From the NCBI GenBank assembly GCA_001593875.1, contig LUCA01000024.1, forward strand, positions 1 to 15,772: DNA of 15,772 nt, read 5' to 3'. Under the pieces are notes generated by a model. It worked only from the letters and a program-made list of their open reading frames with translations. It made no database searches and had not been told where the DNA came from. Both the position numbers and the translations under genes were made by a program. Source of the DNA: Candidatus Bathyarchaeota archaeon B23 (lineage in GTDB: Archaea > Thermoproteota > Bathyarchaeia > TCS64 > B23). This document shows, one piece after another, positions 1 to 6,355 of this stretch; positions within the stretch are counted from its first letter, which is position 1; each line of letters begins with the position of its first letter.

Positions 1-1
1 G

Positions 2-181
2 GGCCTCCTAGAGCGGGGCTTCAGCCCCGGCAGCCTCTACTGCTCCCTGGAGCGGAGGATGAGGTGCGGCGTGGGCCTCTGCGGCCACTGCCAGATCGGC
101 TCGAGATACGTCTGCCTAGACGGCCCGGTCTTCAGCTACGAGGAGCTGCGGCGGCTGCCGGATCACGGGGTGAGGCCGTGA
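2..181 (+). CDS. hydG: [NiFe] hydrogenase gamma subunit (FAD/NAD(P)-binding, sulfhydrogenase type), C-terminal end only
   Basis: This is the last 59 codons of a gene that starts before the window. The visible end carries the cysteine pattern CGVGLCGHC followed by YVC about ten residues later, then DGPVFSYEEL. That is the [2Fe-2S]-binding tail of the ferredoxin-reductase-like gamma subunit of archaeal group 3b hydrogenases. In that family this subunit binds FAD and passes electrons between NAD(P)H and the iron-sulfur chain. The stop TGA shares its last base with the ATG of the delta subunit (TGATG), so translation is probably coupled. The hydrogenase assignment rests mainly on the two genes that follow; the FAD and nucleotide domains cannot be seen here. 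Confidence 0.85.
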   Translation, partial: GLLERGFSPGSLYCSLERRMRCGVGLCGHCQIGSRYVCLDGPVFSYEELRRLPDHGVRP

Positions 182-921
182 TGGGGAAGAAGAGGGTCGG
201 CTTCTTCAAGTTCACCAGCTGCTCCGGATGCCAGATGAATGCGGTGAGGCTGCTGGCCTCCTCCCCCCTCCTCGACCACTTCCAGGTGGCCTATTGGCCC
301 ATGTTCGAGACGGCTGGGTGGAGCGGCCGCCTTGACGCCGCCCTCGTGGAGGGATGCGTCTCCACCGAGGGGGAGCTGGAGGAGCTCAGGAGGGTCAGGG
401 AGTCCTCCGATCTCCTCATCGCCCTCGGAGAGTGCGCCGTCGACGGCGGGGTCCAATCCATCGCCGTCTCCTCTCCCCTGGAGGAGGTGGCGGGGAGGGT
501 CTATGAACACCCCTCCTGGATCAGGTCCCGGAGGGTTGGAAGGCTCGGCGAGTACGTCGAGGTGGATGTGGAGGTCCATGGATGCCCCCCAGGCCCTGAA
601 ACCCTGTGGGAGGTCCTCATCTCGCTGCTCTTGGGGAGGAGGCCGAGGCTCCGGGGGCATCCCCTCTGCGTCGAGTGTAAGCTCAGAGGCCTGCCCTGCC
701 TCCTCCTGGAGGCCCATAAGCCCTGCCTGGGCCCCGTCACCAACGCCGGCTGCGGCGCCCTCTGCCCCTCCCTCAACAGGGTCTGTGAGGGCTGCTACGG
801 GCCGAATGTCGACGCCAATTGGCCCTCTCAACGGGAGGTGTTGAGGAGTCTAGGCCTCGAGGACAGGGATGTGGATAGGAGGTTTAGGAAGTATGCCGCC
901 GCAAGGCTCTCGGAGGAGTGA
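181..921 (+). CDS. hydD: [NiFe] hydrogenase small (delta) subunit, group 3b
   Basis: This 246-residue protein is the electron-transfer small subunit that carries the iron-sulfur clusters next to the NiFe site. The proximal-cluster ligands are visible: C14 and C17 in FTSCSGCQ, the cysteine in LGECAVDGGVQ, and the one in HGCPP. The C-terminal part has a second cysteine-rich block (CVECK, GLPCLLLE, PCLGPVTNAGCGALCPS, CEGCYGP), typical of the F420/NAD-type group 3 small subunits. There is no twin-arginine signal, so the enzyme is cytoplasmic. The ATG at 181 overlaps the gamma stop by one base; a longer in-frame reading from position 64 would run into the gamma gene and adds no family sequence. 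Length is slightly below the roughly 260 residues usual for the family. The last 29 bases overlap the alpha subunit. Confidence 0.93.
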   Translation: MGKKRVGFFKFTSCSGCQMNAVRLLASSPLLDHFQVAYWPMFETAGWSGRLDAALVEGCVSTEGELEELRRVRESSDLLIALGECAVDGGVQSIAVSSPLEEVAGRVYEHPSWIRSRRVGRLGEYVEVDVEVHGCPPGPETLWEVLISLLLGRRPRLRGHPLCVECKLRGLPCLLLEAHKPCLGPVTNAGCGALCPSLNRVCEGCYGPNVDANWPSQREVLRSLGLEDRDVDRRFRKYAAARLSEE

Positions 922-2179
922 CCTGAGGCGTATCGGGGTCGACTACATCACCCGCATAGAGGGTCAGGCCGCCCTAGACCTCTGGCTGTCGAGGGATGGG
1001 GAGCTTAGGGATGTGAAGCTGAGGATATTCGAGCCCCCCCGATTCTTCGAGGCCATCCTGCGGGGAAGGCGCTACGACGAGGTGGCCGAGATCGCCTCCA
1101 GGATCTGCGGCGTCTGCCCCATAACCCATCAGGTCACGGCCTTGAAGGCCGTGGAGAGGGCCCTCGGCATCGAGGTTACCCCTGAGGTGAGGCTGCTGAG
1201 GCGGTTGTTGGCGATGGGCGGCATCATCAGCAGCCACGCTGCCAGCATCTATCTCCTCACCCTCCCCGACTACCTCAACCGTCCCACCCTGCTGGGGGAG
1301 CCGGAACTGTTGAGGAGGGCGGTGGCCCTCATCAGGGCTGGGGATGAGGTGGCCTCCCTCATCGGTGGGAGGGCTATCCACCCCGTGACGGCCGTCGTCG
1401 GGGGCTTCACCCATACCCCCTCCAGGGCTGAGGCCGAACAGGTGAGGCGGCGGCTCCTGGAGGCGAGGGAGGACGCCCTGAAGACGGTGGAGCTCTTCGA
1501 GGAGGTGGAGGTTCCCAGGTTTGAGCGTCGATGTGAGCACGTCGCCCTCCGGGGGAAGGAGGGCTACGCCATAAACGACGGCCTCATCGCCTCGACGGAG
1601 GGGCTGAGGATCACAGCTGAGGAGTATAGGGAGCACGTCGTGGAGTTCCAGGTCCCCCACTCGACGGCCAAGCACTCGGAGATGAGGGGGAGGTCCACCT
1701 TCCTCGTCGGACCCCTGGCGAGGGTGAACCTCAACTACGACAGGCTCTCAGCCGACGCCAGGGAGGCCGCCGAGGAGCTGGGGTTCAGGCCTCCCTGCTT
1801 CAACCCCTTCGCAGCCCCCCTCGCCAGGGTCGTGGAGGTCCTCCACCTCATCGATGAATGCCTAGAGGTCCCCACCGGCGGCTGTGAACCTCCACCCCTA
1901 GAGCCGGGGGAGGGCTCAGGGGCGGCCGTGACGGAGGCCCCACGGGGGTTGAACTACCATCGCTATGAACTCGACGGGGAGGGGACGGTGTCAGGCTGCG
2001 ATATCTCGCCTCCCACCTGTCAGAACGCCAGGAATATCGAGATGGACCTATGGAAGCTGGTTCCAGGCCTTCTAGACCTCTCGGAGGGGGAGCTGCTGCG
2101 TAGATGTGAGATGCTCATCAGGGCCTATGACCCCTGCGTCTCCTGCTCGGTTCACATGGTGAGGCTCCACTGGGTTTAG
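893..2179 (+). CDS. hydA: [NiFe] hydrogenase large (alpha) subunit, group 3b
   Basis: This 428-residue catalytic subunit holds the NiFe centre that splits or forms H2. The N-terminal ligand motif RICGVCP (C72, C75) and the C-terminal motif DPCVSCSVH (C415, C418, H421) are both intact. After the histidine come seven residues, MVRLHWV. In this family such a tail is removed by a maturation endopeptidase after nickel is inserted, so the subunit should be made as a precursor. The ATG at 893 was chosen because GGAGGT lies 9 bases upstream and the first residues then match the family (VDYITRIEGQ); an in-frame ATG at 869 is possible but has no comparable site. The order gamma-delta-alpha matches the archaeal sulfhydrogenase operon; the beta subunit would lie upstream of the window. 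The gene ends 4 bases inside the opposing signal peptidase gene. Confidence 0.95.
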   Translation: MPPQGSRRSDLRRIGVDYITRIEGQAALDLWLSRDGELRDVKLRIFEPPRFFEAILRGRRYDEVAEIASRICGVCPITHQVTALKAVERALGIEVTPEVRLLRRLLAMGGIISSHAASIYLLTLPDYLNRPTLLGEPELLRRAVALIRAGDEVASLIGGRAIHPVTAVVGGFTHTPSRAEAEQVRRRLLEAREDALKTVELFEEVEVPRFERRCEHVALRGKEGYAINDGLIASTEGLRITAEEYREHVVEFQVPHSTAKHSEMRGRSTFLVGPLARVNLNYDRLSADAREAAEELGFRPPCFNPFAAPLARVVEVLHLIDECLEVPTGGCEPPPLEPGEGSGAAVTEAPRGLNYHRYELDGEGTVSGCDISPPTCQNARNIEMDLWKLVPGLLDLSEGELLRRCEMLIRAYDPCVSCSVHMVRLHWV

Positions 2180-3138
2180 GCCTCGACGTCCTCAGCCCCT
2201 CGGCGGGGTAGGAGGCCCCTCCTCTTGGCCGTCATCGTCGCGAAGAAGAGGAGGCAGCCCGGCATCGTCAGTCTCAGGAAGTATTTGAAGGCCTCCAGGT
2301 AGAAGGGGGTCTCCCTCATCAGGAGCAGCGACAGGGGGACGGTGCTCCCCTGGGCGTACCACCACATGCTGGGGGTGATGTGGAAGAGCCTCCAGACGAG
2401 GTCTAGGGCTATGGGGGTGACGATGAAGACGAAGTGGTAGAGCCAGAGGATCATCCCCGTGTCGTCTTCGACGGCGAGGGGCATCAATATACATCCCAGA
2501 TACCAGGAGAGGAGGGCGAGGACCTCCAGCTTGAAGCCCTGTTGGGGGAGGAGGTAGATGAGGAGGGCCGGCAGAAGGGGGAGGAGGGCCGCCTTGGGGA
2601 GGAGGCCGCCCTCGACGCCGCCCTCTCCCTTCACCGGTATGAGGGTGTCGGAGAAGAAGATGAGGATCATCAGGGCTGCGATGAGGATTATGCCGCCCCT
2701 CGTCTTCTGGAAGAGGGGTAGATAGCCGAGGATGGGTATCCTGCCCACAACCCTCCCCAATACGTTCTCCTCCGGGATCGGGCTGGGGTCCACATTGGGG
2801 TTGTTATCCCCCTTGGTGACGAAGAACCACTTGTGACCAGCTTTATACTTCTTCACGACCCTGTGGACGATGAACTCCTCGGTGTTGCCGGGCCTTATGA
2901 AGACGATGATCTCCCCCTCCGGAGGGGGTCCTGCCTCGAGGTCCTCCAGGTCCTCTATGGCGCCGACGATGAGGAGGTCCCCCACGCCGAGGGTTGGGAT
3001 CATGCTCTGGGAGACGACGACCATGAGGGGGTGCTCGACGCCTGTCGCAGCTCTCAGGATGTATACGCCGCCGATGGAGAGGGCGGCTAGGAGGAGGAAG
3101 GACGCCGTGAGGAGGATGCGCTCCCAGCCCTCATCCAT
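2176..3138 (-). CDS. Signal peptidase I, archaeal/ER type (S26), with long polytopic C-terminal extension
   Basis: The protein (320 residues) starts with a membrane anchor at about 8-30, followed by the catalytic motif SQSMIPTL with nucleophile S45, then FIVHRVV with H92, and KGDNNPNVDP with D111 and D117. A histidine in place of lysine as general base marks the ER/archaeal type, which removes signal peptides outside the membrane. Archaeal enzymes are usually 130-180 residues; here about 170 more follow, with roughly four to six hydrophobic segments (near 148-168, 181-198, 204-223, 228-249, 267-275, 285-301). I do not recognise this part. The ATG at 3138 lies 11 bases after the upstream stop with GAGAGGG before it; an earlier in-frame GTG at 3177 would overlap the upstream gene. 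It is last in the operon with TBP and TFE-beta. Confidence 0.88.
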   Translation of the reverse strand: MDEGWERILLTASFLLLAALSIGGVYILRAATGVEHPLMVVVSQSMIPTLGVGDLLIVGAIEDLEDLEAGPPPEGEIIVFIRPGNTEEFIVHRVVKKYKAGHKWFFVTKGDNNPNVDPSPIPEENVLGRVVGRIPILGYLPLFQKTRGGIILIAALMILIFFSDTLIPVKGEGGVEGGLLPKAALLPLLPALLIYLLPQQGFKLEVLALLSWYLGCILMPLAVEDDTGMILWLYHFVFIVTPIALDLVWRLFHITPSMWWYAQGSTVPLSLLLMRETPFYLEAFKYFLRLTMPGCLLFFATMTAKRRGLLPRRGAEDVEA

Positions 3139-3149
3139 CTCAAACCCTC

Positions 3150-3503
3150 TCAGCCCTTGGCGTTCTCCTCGATCCACCTACCCAGCATCTCACAGGTCGT
3201 CGGGGACCTCTCCCCTCCCGGGAAGCATCGGTCTATATCCTCGCAGGTGAGGCAGGGGCATCCCGCCAGGGAGTCGAGGGTGACGGGCTTACGCTTCGAA
3301 TAAAGCCTATAGGTCCAGCGGCCGTTGTGGAGCACCCTCCGCCGCTCTATGATGCCCCTCTCCTCGAACCTGATGGCGAGCCTCGAACCCTCCCTGCTTG
3401 TCACCCCCAGCCGTTTCCACATCTCGCTCTGGAGGATCCCCTCCTCCCCCGCCTCGTAGAGGAGCCTCAGCGCCCTCTCCTCCAGGTCGTTCCTCGACGG
3501 CAA
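3150..3503 (-). CDS. TFE-beta-like basal transcription factor subunit (winged helix plus Fe-S cysteine motif; RPC34/RPC39 homologue)
   Basis: The first 70 residues or so form a winged-helix domain (helices near 6-19, 24-31 and 37-50, then RRRVLHNGRWTYRLYS as the wing). The C-terminal part holds five cysteines: C82, then C84-x2-C87-x5-C93-x10-C104, within CLTCEDIDRCFPGGERSPTTC. Spacing and the PGG-x-x-SP-x-x-C ending match the cubane Fe-S motif of eukaryotic RPC34/RPC39 and archaeal TFE-beta. In the known system TFE-beta pairs with TFE-alpha and helps RNA polymerase open the promoter. The start is TTG at 3503, 12 bases after the TBP stop, with AAGGCTGATGG upstream. Placement directly behind TBP supports a basal transcription role. 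The alternative is a generic winged-helix regulator with a metal site; the cysteine pattern makes that less likely. Confidence 0.8.
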   Translation of the reverse strand: MPSRNDLEERALRLLYEAGEEGILQSEMWKRLGVTSREGSRLAIRFEERGIIERRRVLHNGRWTYRLYSKRKPVTLDSLAGCPCLTCEDIDRCFPGGERSPTTCEMLGRWIEENAKG

Positions 3504-3515
3504 GGTCCATCAGCC

Positions 3516-4091
3516 TTAATCATCGTAGTAGATGAGGCCCAGCTCTTCGAGGATGCCGTGGAGCCTCTCCACCGCCTCCCTCACCATCTTCTCATCCTTC
3601 GCCCCCGTGCAGACGAGCTTTCCGCTGGCGAAGAGGAGCATCACCACCTTCGGCTCCTCCATCCGGTAGATGAGGCCCGGGAACTGCTCCGGCTCGTACA
3701 TCACGTTCTCCATCACGTCGGCAGCCGTCTCCAGGTCGATCCTTCCGCCGAGGTTGGCGGAGGCGACGATGTTCTGGATGACGATCTCGGGCTTGCCGAG
3801 GATGATGATGCCGCTGTTCTTCAGCTCCCGGACAACCTTCTTCACGGCGCTCTTAGCCTGCTTCTCCGACTTCGCCCCGGTGCAGACCATCTTCCCGGAG
3901 CTGAAGATGAGGGTCGCCGTCTTCGGCCTCTTCAACCTGAAGACCAGCCCCGGGAACTGCTTCGGGCGATACTCGACGTTCCTGAAGGTCTTCAGGATGG
4001 AGAGGAGGTCGATCTTCTGGTCGAGGGTGGCTGAGGCGACGACGTTCTCTATACTGATCTGTATACGCCTCTTTCGATCCTCGGAGGACAT
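3516..4091 (-). CDS. tbp: TATA-box-binding protein (TBP)
   Basis: This 191-residue protein recognises TATA boxes and recruits TFB and RNA polymerase. It has the two direct repeats of the family, about residues 11-91 and 101-181. Each contains IxNxVASAxL, QFPGLxxR, a xxFxSGKxVCTGAK stretch and a closing helix. The phenylalanines that kink DNA are expected in QFPGL (F47, F137) and in IFSSG/LFASG (F63, F154). The tail LIYYDD is short and acidic, as in many archaeal TBPs. The ATG at 4091 sits one base after the stop of the upstream gene, with the purine-rich GGTGGAGGGG before it; an upstream in-frame start at 4124 would extend into that gene and adds nothing family-like. Length is normal. Confidence 0.97.
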   Translation of the reverse strand: MSSEDRKRRIQISIENVVASATLDQKIDLLSILKTFRNVEYRPKQFPGLVFRLKRPKTATLIFSSGKMVCTGAKSEKQAKSAVKKVVRELKNSGIIILGKPEIVIQNIVASANLGGRIDLETAADVMENVMYEPEQFPGLIYRMEEPKVVMLLFASGKLVCTGAKDEKMVREAVERLHGILEELGLIYYDD

Positions 4092-4092
4092 A

Positions 4093-4419
4093 TCACAACC
4101 CCTCCACCTCTGATAGGAGGTCATCGGGGAGGAGGTTCTGATTCTCGATCTCGACGATGGGTATGGAGGTCAGGTTGGGCTCTATCCGCAGACGGTCGCT
4201 GTAGCCGATCTCCCCCGTGTAGGTGTTGTAGACGATGAAGCTCCCCTCCACCTCCTCCCCCGTCTTGACGAAGTAGATGAACATCTCCCTCAGGGTTCCG
4301 GCGATGACGAAGTAGAGGTGCGCCGAACCCGTATCGAGGTGCTGGATGACGTTCACAGCGGGAGAAGAGACGACGAGCATCACGAGGTCCCTCATAGACC
4401 TCAACTGCACGAACTTCAT
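4093..4419 (-). CDS. Conserved-looking small protein of unknown function, first gene of the TBP operon
   Basis: I do not recognise this 108-residue protein. It is mixed alpha/beta with short hydrophobic strands (LVMLVVSS, HLYFVIAG, EMFIYFVK, GSFIVYNTY) and an acidic C-terminus (LLPDDLLSEVEGL). No signal peptide, cysteine cluster or nucleotide-binding motif is visible. Two starts are possible, GTG at 4428 and ATG at 4419; I prefer the ATG, which has GTGGAG just upstream. The gene follows the only promoter visible for the operon and ends one base before TBP, so it is very likely cotranscribed with TBP and the TFE-beta-like gene. A link to basal transcription is inference from position only. Codon use matches its neighbours. 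Confidence 0.8.
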   Translation of the reverse strand: MKFVQLRSMRDLVMLVVSSPAVNVIQHLDTGSAHLYFVIAGTLREMFIYFVKTGEEVEGSFIVYNTYTGEIGYSDRLRIEPNLTSIPIVEIENQNLLPDDLLSEVEGL

Positions 4420-4449
4420 AGACTCCACTAAAGACTATTCACTCATCCC

Positions 4450-4466
4450 TTTAAATAGTTTATAAG
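4450..4466 (-). promoter_or_regulatory. TATA-box region for the unknown protein-TBP-TFE-beta-signal peptidase operon
   Basis: Read on the minus strand this stretch is CTTATAAACTATTTAAA and offers two TATA-like cores: TTATAAA (centre about 4462) and ATTTAAA (centre about 4453). With the usual archaeal spacing of about 25 bases, initiation would fall near 4436 or 4427, at or just before the first gene, so the leader would be very short or absent. TBP would transcribe its own gene from here. Position and composition are the only evidence. Confidence 0.55.
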
Positions 4467-4607
4467 GCATGGCCAACAATCTAAAGGTTGAAATACAGAT
4501 AACCCATCTGGGAGCGATTGGAAACCCAAATCACCCATCACGCAATCAACCTTAAAATCTCATTCAAAAAGGAGGCTCATTGAAAAATTATGAAAGATTA
4601 CAATAAG

Positions 4608-4615
4608 TTTAAAAG
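4608..4615 (+). promoter_or_regulatory. TATA box of the AT-rich nuclease-like gene
   Basis: TTTAAAAG lies with its centre about 24-25 bases before the ATG at 4635, so the transcript is predicted to be leaderless. The surrounding 200 bases are AT-rich, which raises the chance of a random match; the exact spacing is the argument in favour. Confidence 0.5.
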
Positions 4616-4634
4616 TTAAGAGTTCACATATTAT

Positions 4635-5051
4635 ATGATGTCAAATATCGAATTTTCTACCGAAGAAGAACATGAAAAGATTAAGAGACAACTTGCTAAT
4701 TATATGGAAAAGAAGTATTCATATATAGTCACTCATATGGCGGATGCAGCCCCAAGATATCCTCAACCTCCAAAAATCGGCCGTCACATTCCAGACATTC
4801 TAGCGGAGAAACGAGTAGGCGATGAGGTATTCAGAGCAGTTGGTGAGGCTAAATCCTGTGTAGATTTAGATGATGAAGAGATAAAGGAACAAATACAGGA
4901 TTATGTATTTGAGAAGAGTGGTTACGAGTTCTTCTTAGGGGTTCTTAAGAGATGTGAAGGTCGGGCGAAGAATATATTAAAAGAGTTAGATGTGAGTTAT
5001 AGTCGTGATAAAAACAATCACTTAGTCGCCTTTAAAATAAATCAAAAGTGA
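4635..5051 (+). CDS. Small PD-(D/E)XK nuclease-like protein in an AT-rich island
   Basis: The 138-residue protein begins with a charged helix (EEEHEKIKRQLANYMEKKY). It then shows the core of a restriction-endonuclease-like fold: IPDIL with D54, a strand leading to VGEAKS with E71 and K73, then a helix with E85, Q86 and Q88 (EEIKEQIQDY). D...E-x-K followed by a glutamine-bearing helix is the usual arrangement in small PD-(D/E)XK nucleases; E12 or E14 could be the N-terminal acidic ligand. No partner is visible, so it could be a lone nuclease or a remnant of a mobile element. Codons are AT-rich (GAA, AAT, ATT, AAA), quite unlike the GC-rich genes on both sides, which suggests transfer. Start: ATGATG at 4635/4638, about 25 bases after a TATA box and without a ribosome-binding site. 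The family call is from motif spacing only. Confidence 0.7.
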   Translation: MMSNIEFSTEEEHEKIKRQLANYMEKKYSYIVTHMADAAPRYPQPPKIGRHIPDILAEKRVGDEVFRAVGEAKSCVDLDDEEIKEQIQDYVFEKSGYEFFLGVLKRCEGRAKNILKELDVSYSRDKNNHLVAFKINQK

Positions 5052-5134
5052 TCTCCCTTCTCCTTTCTATTAGATGTCCCTTCTTAAATCTTTGAAGAGC
5101 GGAGGAGTCTCCTTCCAACGGCCTTTCCCAGTTC

Positions 5135-5755
5135 TCAGCCCTCAGCACGTTCCAGGGCGACGGCGCAGGCCTTATACTCCGGTATCTTCGCCCTCGGGTC
5201 CAGGGCTGGGTCCGTCAATACGTTGGCTGCTGCCTCGGAGAAGTGGAAGGGTATGAAGACCACCCCCTCCCCTATACCCTCGGTGACGAGGGCCTCCAGG
5301 GTGATCTCGCCCCTCCGGCTTCTAACCCTCACCCTGTCGCCGTCTCTTATGCCGAGGCGCTCCGCATCCTTGGGATTGATCTCCACGTAGGGCCTGTCGA
5401 GCTGCCCCGTCAGCGTCCGAGATCTCCTAGACATCGTCCCCGTATGCCAGTGGAAGAGGATCCTCTCCGTCGTCAGAGTGTAGGGGTACTCCTCGTCGGG
5501 CTGCTCGGCCGGCGGCCTATACTCCGCCGGGATGAGGCGGCCCCTACCCCTGGCGAGGCGACCGACGTGGAGAATCTTGGTTCCAGGGTGATCAGGCCTC
5601 GGGCAGGGCCACTGGACTCCGCCCTTCTCAAGTCGCTCGTGGGTGATGCCGCCGTAGAGGGGGACGAGGTTGGCTATCTCCTCCATCACCTCCCTCGGCC
5701 TCTCCGCCCACAGGGGCCTCTCCCTAAGGCGATGAGAAGCCTTCAACGTGATCAA
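5135..5755 (-). CDS. C-terminal fragment of a formate dehydrogenase-type molybdopterin oxidoreductase, probable remnant
   Basis: The 206 codons correspond to only the last part of FdhA/FdhF-type proteins, which are normally about 650-700 residues or more. Visible family blocks are the GGITHERLEKGGVQWPCP stretch, PDHPGTKILH, the EEYPYTLTTERILFHWHTGTMSR region, PYVEINPKDAERLGI and GVVFIPFHFSEAAANVLT. These belong to the molybdopterin dinucleotide-binding domain and the linker before it. The Fe-S domain, the catalytic Cys/Sec domain and most of the substrate cleft are missing. Upstream in frame there are only a few unrelated codons before a TAA, and the best start is a TTG at 5755 without a clear ribosome site. 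The remaining frame is open and well conserved, so either the loss was recent or the fragment is still used as a separate subunit. It is not the small FwdD protein, which lacks the GGIT/WPCP part. Confidence 0.75.
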   Translation of the reverse strand: MITLKASHRLRERPLWAERPREVMEEIANLVPLYGGITHERLEKGGVQWPCPRPDHPGTKILHVGRLARGRGRLIPAEYRPPAEQPDEEYPYTLTTERILFHWHTGTMSRRSRTLTGQLDRPYVEINPKDAERLGIRDGDRVRVRSRRGEITLEALVTEGIGEGVVFIPFHFSEAAANVLTDPALDPRAKIPEYKACAVALERAEG

Positions 5756-5788
5756 GCGGTAAATAAGCTTCGTTGAGGCTTAACCGTT

Positions 5789-5847
5789 TCTCTAATCCAA
5801 CTCTAGAGGGGGAAACGCTTTTTATCTCCTCGGTGGTGGATTAGAGA
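5789..5847 (+). promoter_or_regulatory. Methyltransferase promoter flanked by 10-bp inverted repeat
   Basis: A TATA-like TTTTTAT at 5819-5825 predicts initiation near 5848, about 15 bases before the GTG start of the methyltransferase. It is bracketed by perfect 10-bp inverted arms, TCTCTAATCC at 5789-5798 and GGATTAGAGA at 5838-5847. A nested pair CGTTTC (5785-5790) and GAAACG (5812-5817) and the palindrome CTCTAGAG (5801-5808) lie in the same stretch. The outer arms are 49 bp apart centre to centre, close to five helical turns, and the second arm ends at the predicted start site. This layout fits a two-site operator better than an RNA hairpin, because the left arm is upstream of the TATA box. 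Confidence 0.5.
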
Positions 5848-5862
5848 GGCTGGCGAGGAAGC

Positions 5863-6342
5863 GTGTTCCGTAGAAGCAGGAGCCTGGCACCCTTCGTCGC
5901 CTCCCCCCTGAGCGTCGTTAGGAGGATGCTCCAATACGCCGAGGTGAAGCCGGGGGAGGTGGTCTACGACCTGGGATGCGGCGACGGACGAGTCGTCATC
6001 ACCGCCGCCCAGGAGTTCGGGGCCATAGGCGTCGGGGTGGAGCTCAACCCAAGGCTGGTGGAGGAGGCGATGGCGAAGGTGGAGGCCCTAGGCCTCGGCG
6101 ACAGGGTTCAGATAATCCTCGGCGACCTCATGGAGGTAGACCTCAGCCCCGCCGATGTGGTGACGATGTACCTCACCACCGGGGCCAACGAGAGGGTGAG
6201 GCCGAAACTGGAGAAGGAGCTGAGGCCGGGGGCGAGGGTTGTCACCCACGACTTCTCCATTCCCGGATGGGATGCGGAGAGGAACGTCCGATTTAGGGAG
6301 GGCTATAGGACTCACACCATCTTCCTATATAGAAGAGGCTGA
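5863..6342 (+). CDS. aKMT-like protein-lysine methyltransferase (class I SAM-dependent)
   Basis: A 159-residue Rossmann methyltransferase. Motif I is YDLGCGDGR (35-43), the SAM-ribose acidic residue is in GVELN (E60), and GDLMEVD (D88) follows. The blocks VVTMYLTTGANERVRPKLEK, ELRPGARVVTHDFSIPGW and the closing HTIFLYRRG match, as I remember it, the small archaeal lysine methyltransferase aKMT that modifies many lysines on chromatin and other proteins in Sulfolobales. Length also fits (about 160). It acts in the cytoplasm on proteins. The start is GTG at 5863 with GAGG a few bases upstream. It is a single gene, converging on the Nudix gene with 13 bases between stops. The methyltransferase fold is certain; the substrate class is by family resemblance. 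Confidence 0.87.
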   Translation: MFRRSRSLAPFVASPLSVVRRMLQYAEVKPGEVVYDLGCGDGRVVITAAQEFGAIGVGVELNPRLVEEAMAKVEALGLGDRVQIILGDLMEVDLSPADVVTMYLTTGANERVRPKLEKELRPGARVVTHDFSIPGWDAERNVRFREGYRTHTIFLYRRG

Positions 6343-6355
6343 AGGGCTATTGAGG

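Noticed and set aside
163..831. Long open frame on the minus strand opposite the hydrogenase delta gene
   Set aside because: It is a by-product of GC-rich codons; the translation is low-complexity (Gly, Pro, Glu, Ala) and the plus-strand gene has clear family motifs.
3327..4034. 235-codon open frame on the plus strand across TFE-beta and TBP
   Set aside because: It lies opposite two recognised genes and its translation is rich in His, Leu, Pro and Glu without any fold signal.
4516..4525. GATTGGAAAC, resembling the end of some CRISPR repeats
   Set aside because: It occurs once; there is no second copy at a regular distance and no cas gene in the window.
5074..5256. 60-codon plus-strand open frame next to the formate dehydrogenase fragment
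   Set aside because: Mostly opposite the conserved C-terminus of that fragment; composition is typical of an antisense frame.
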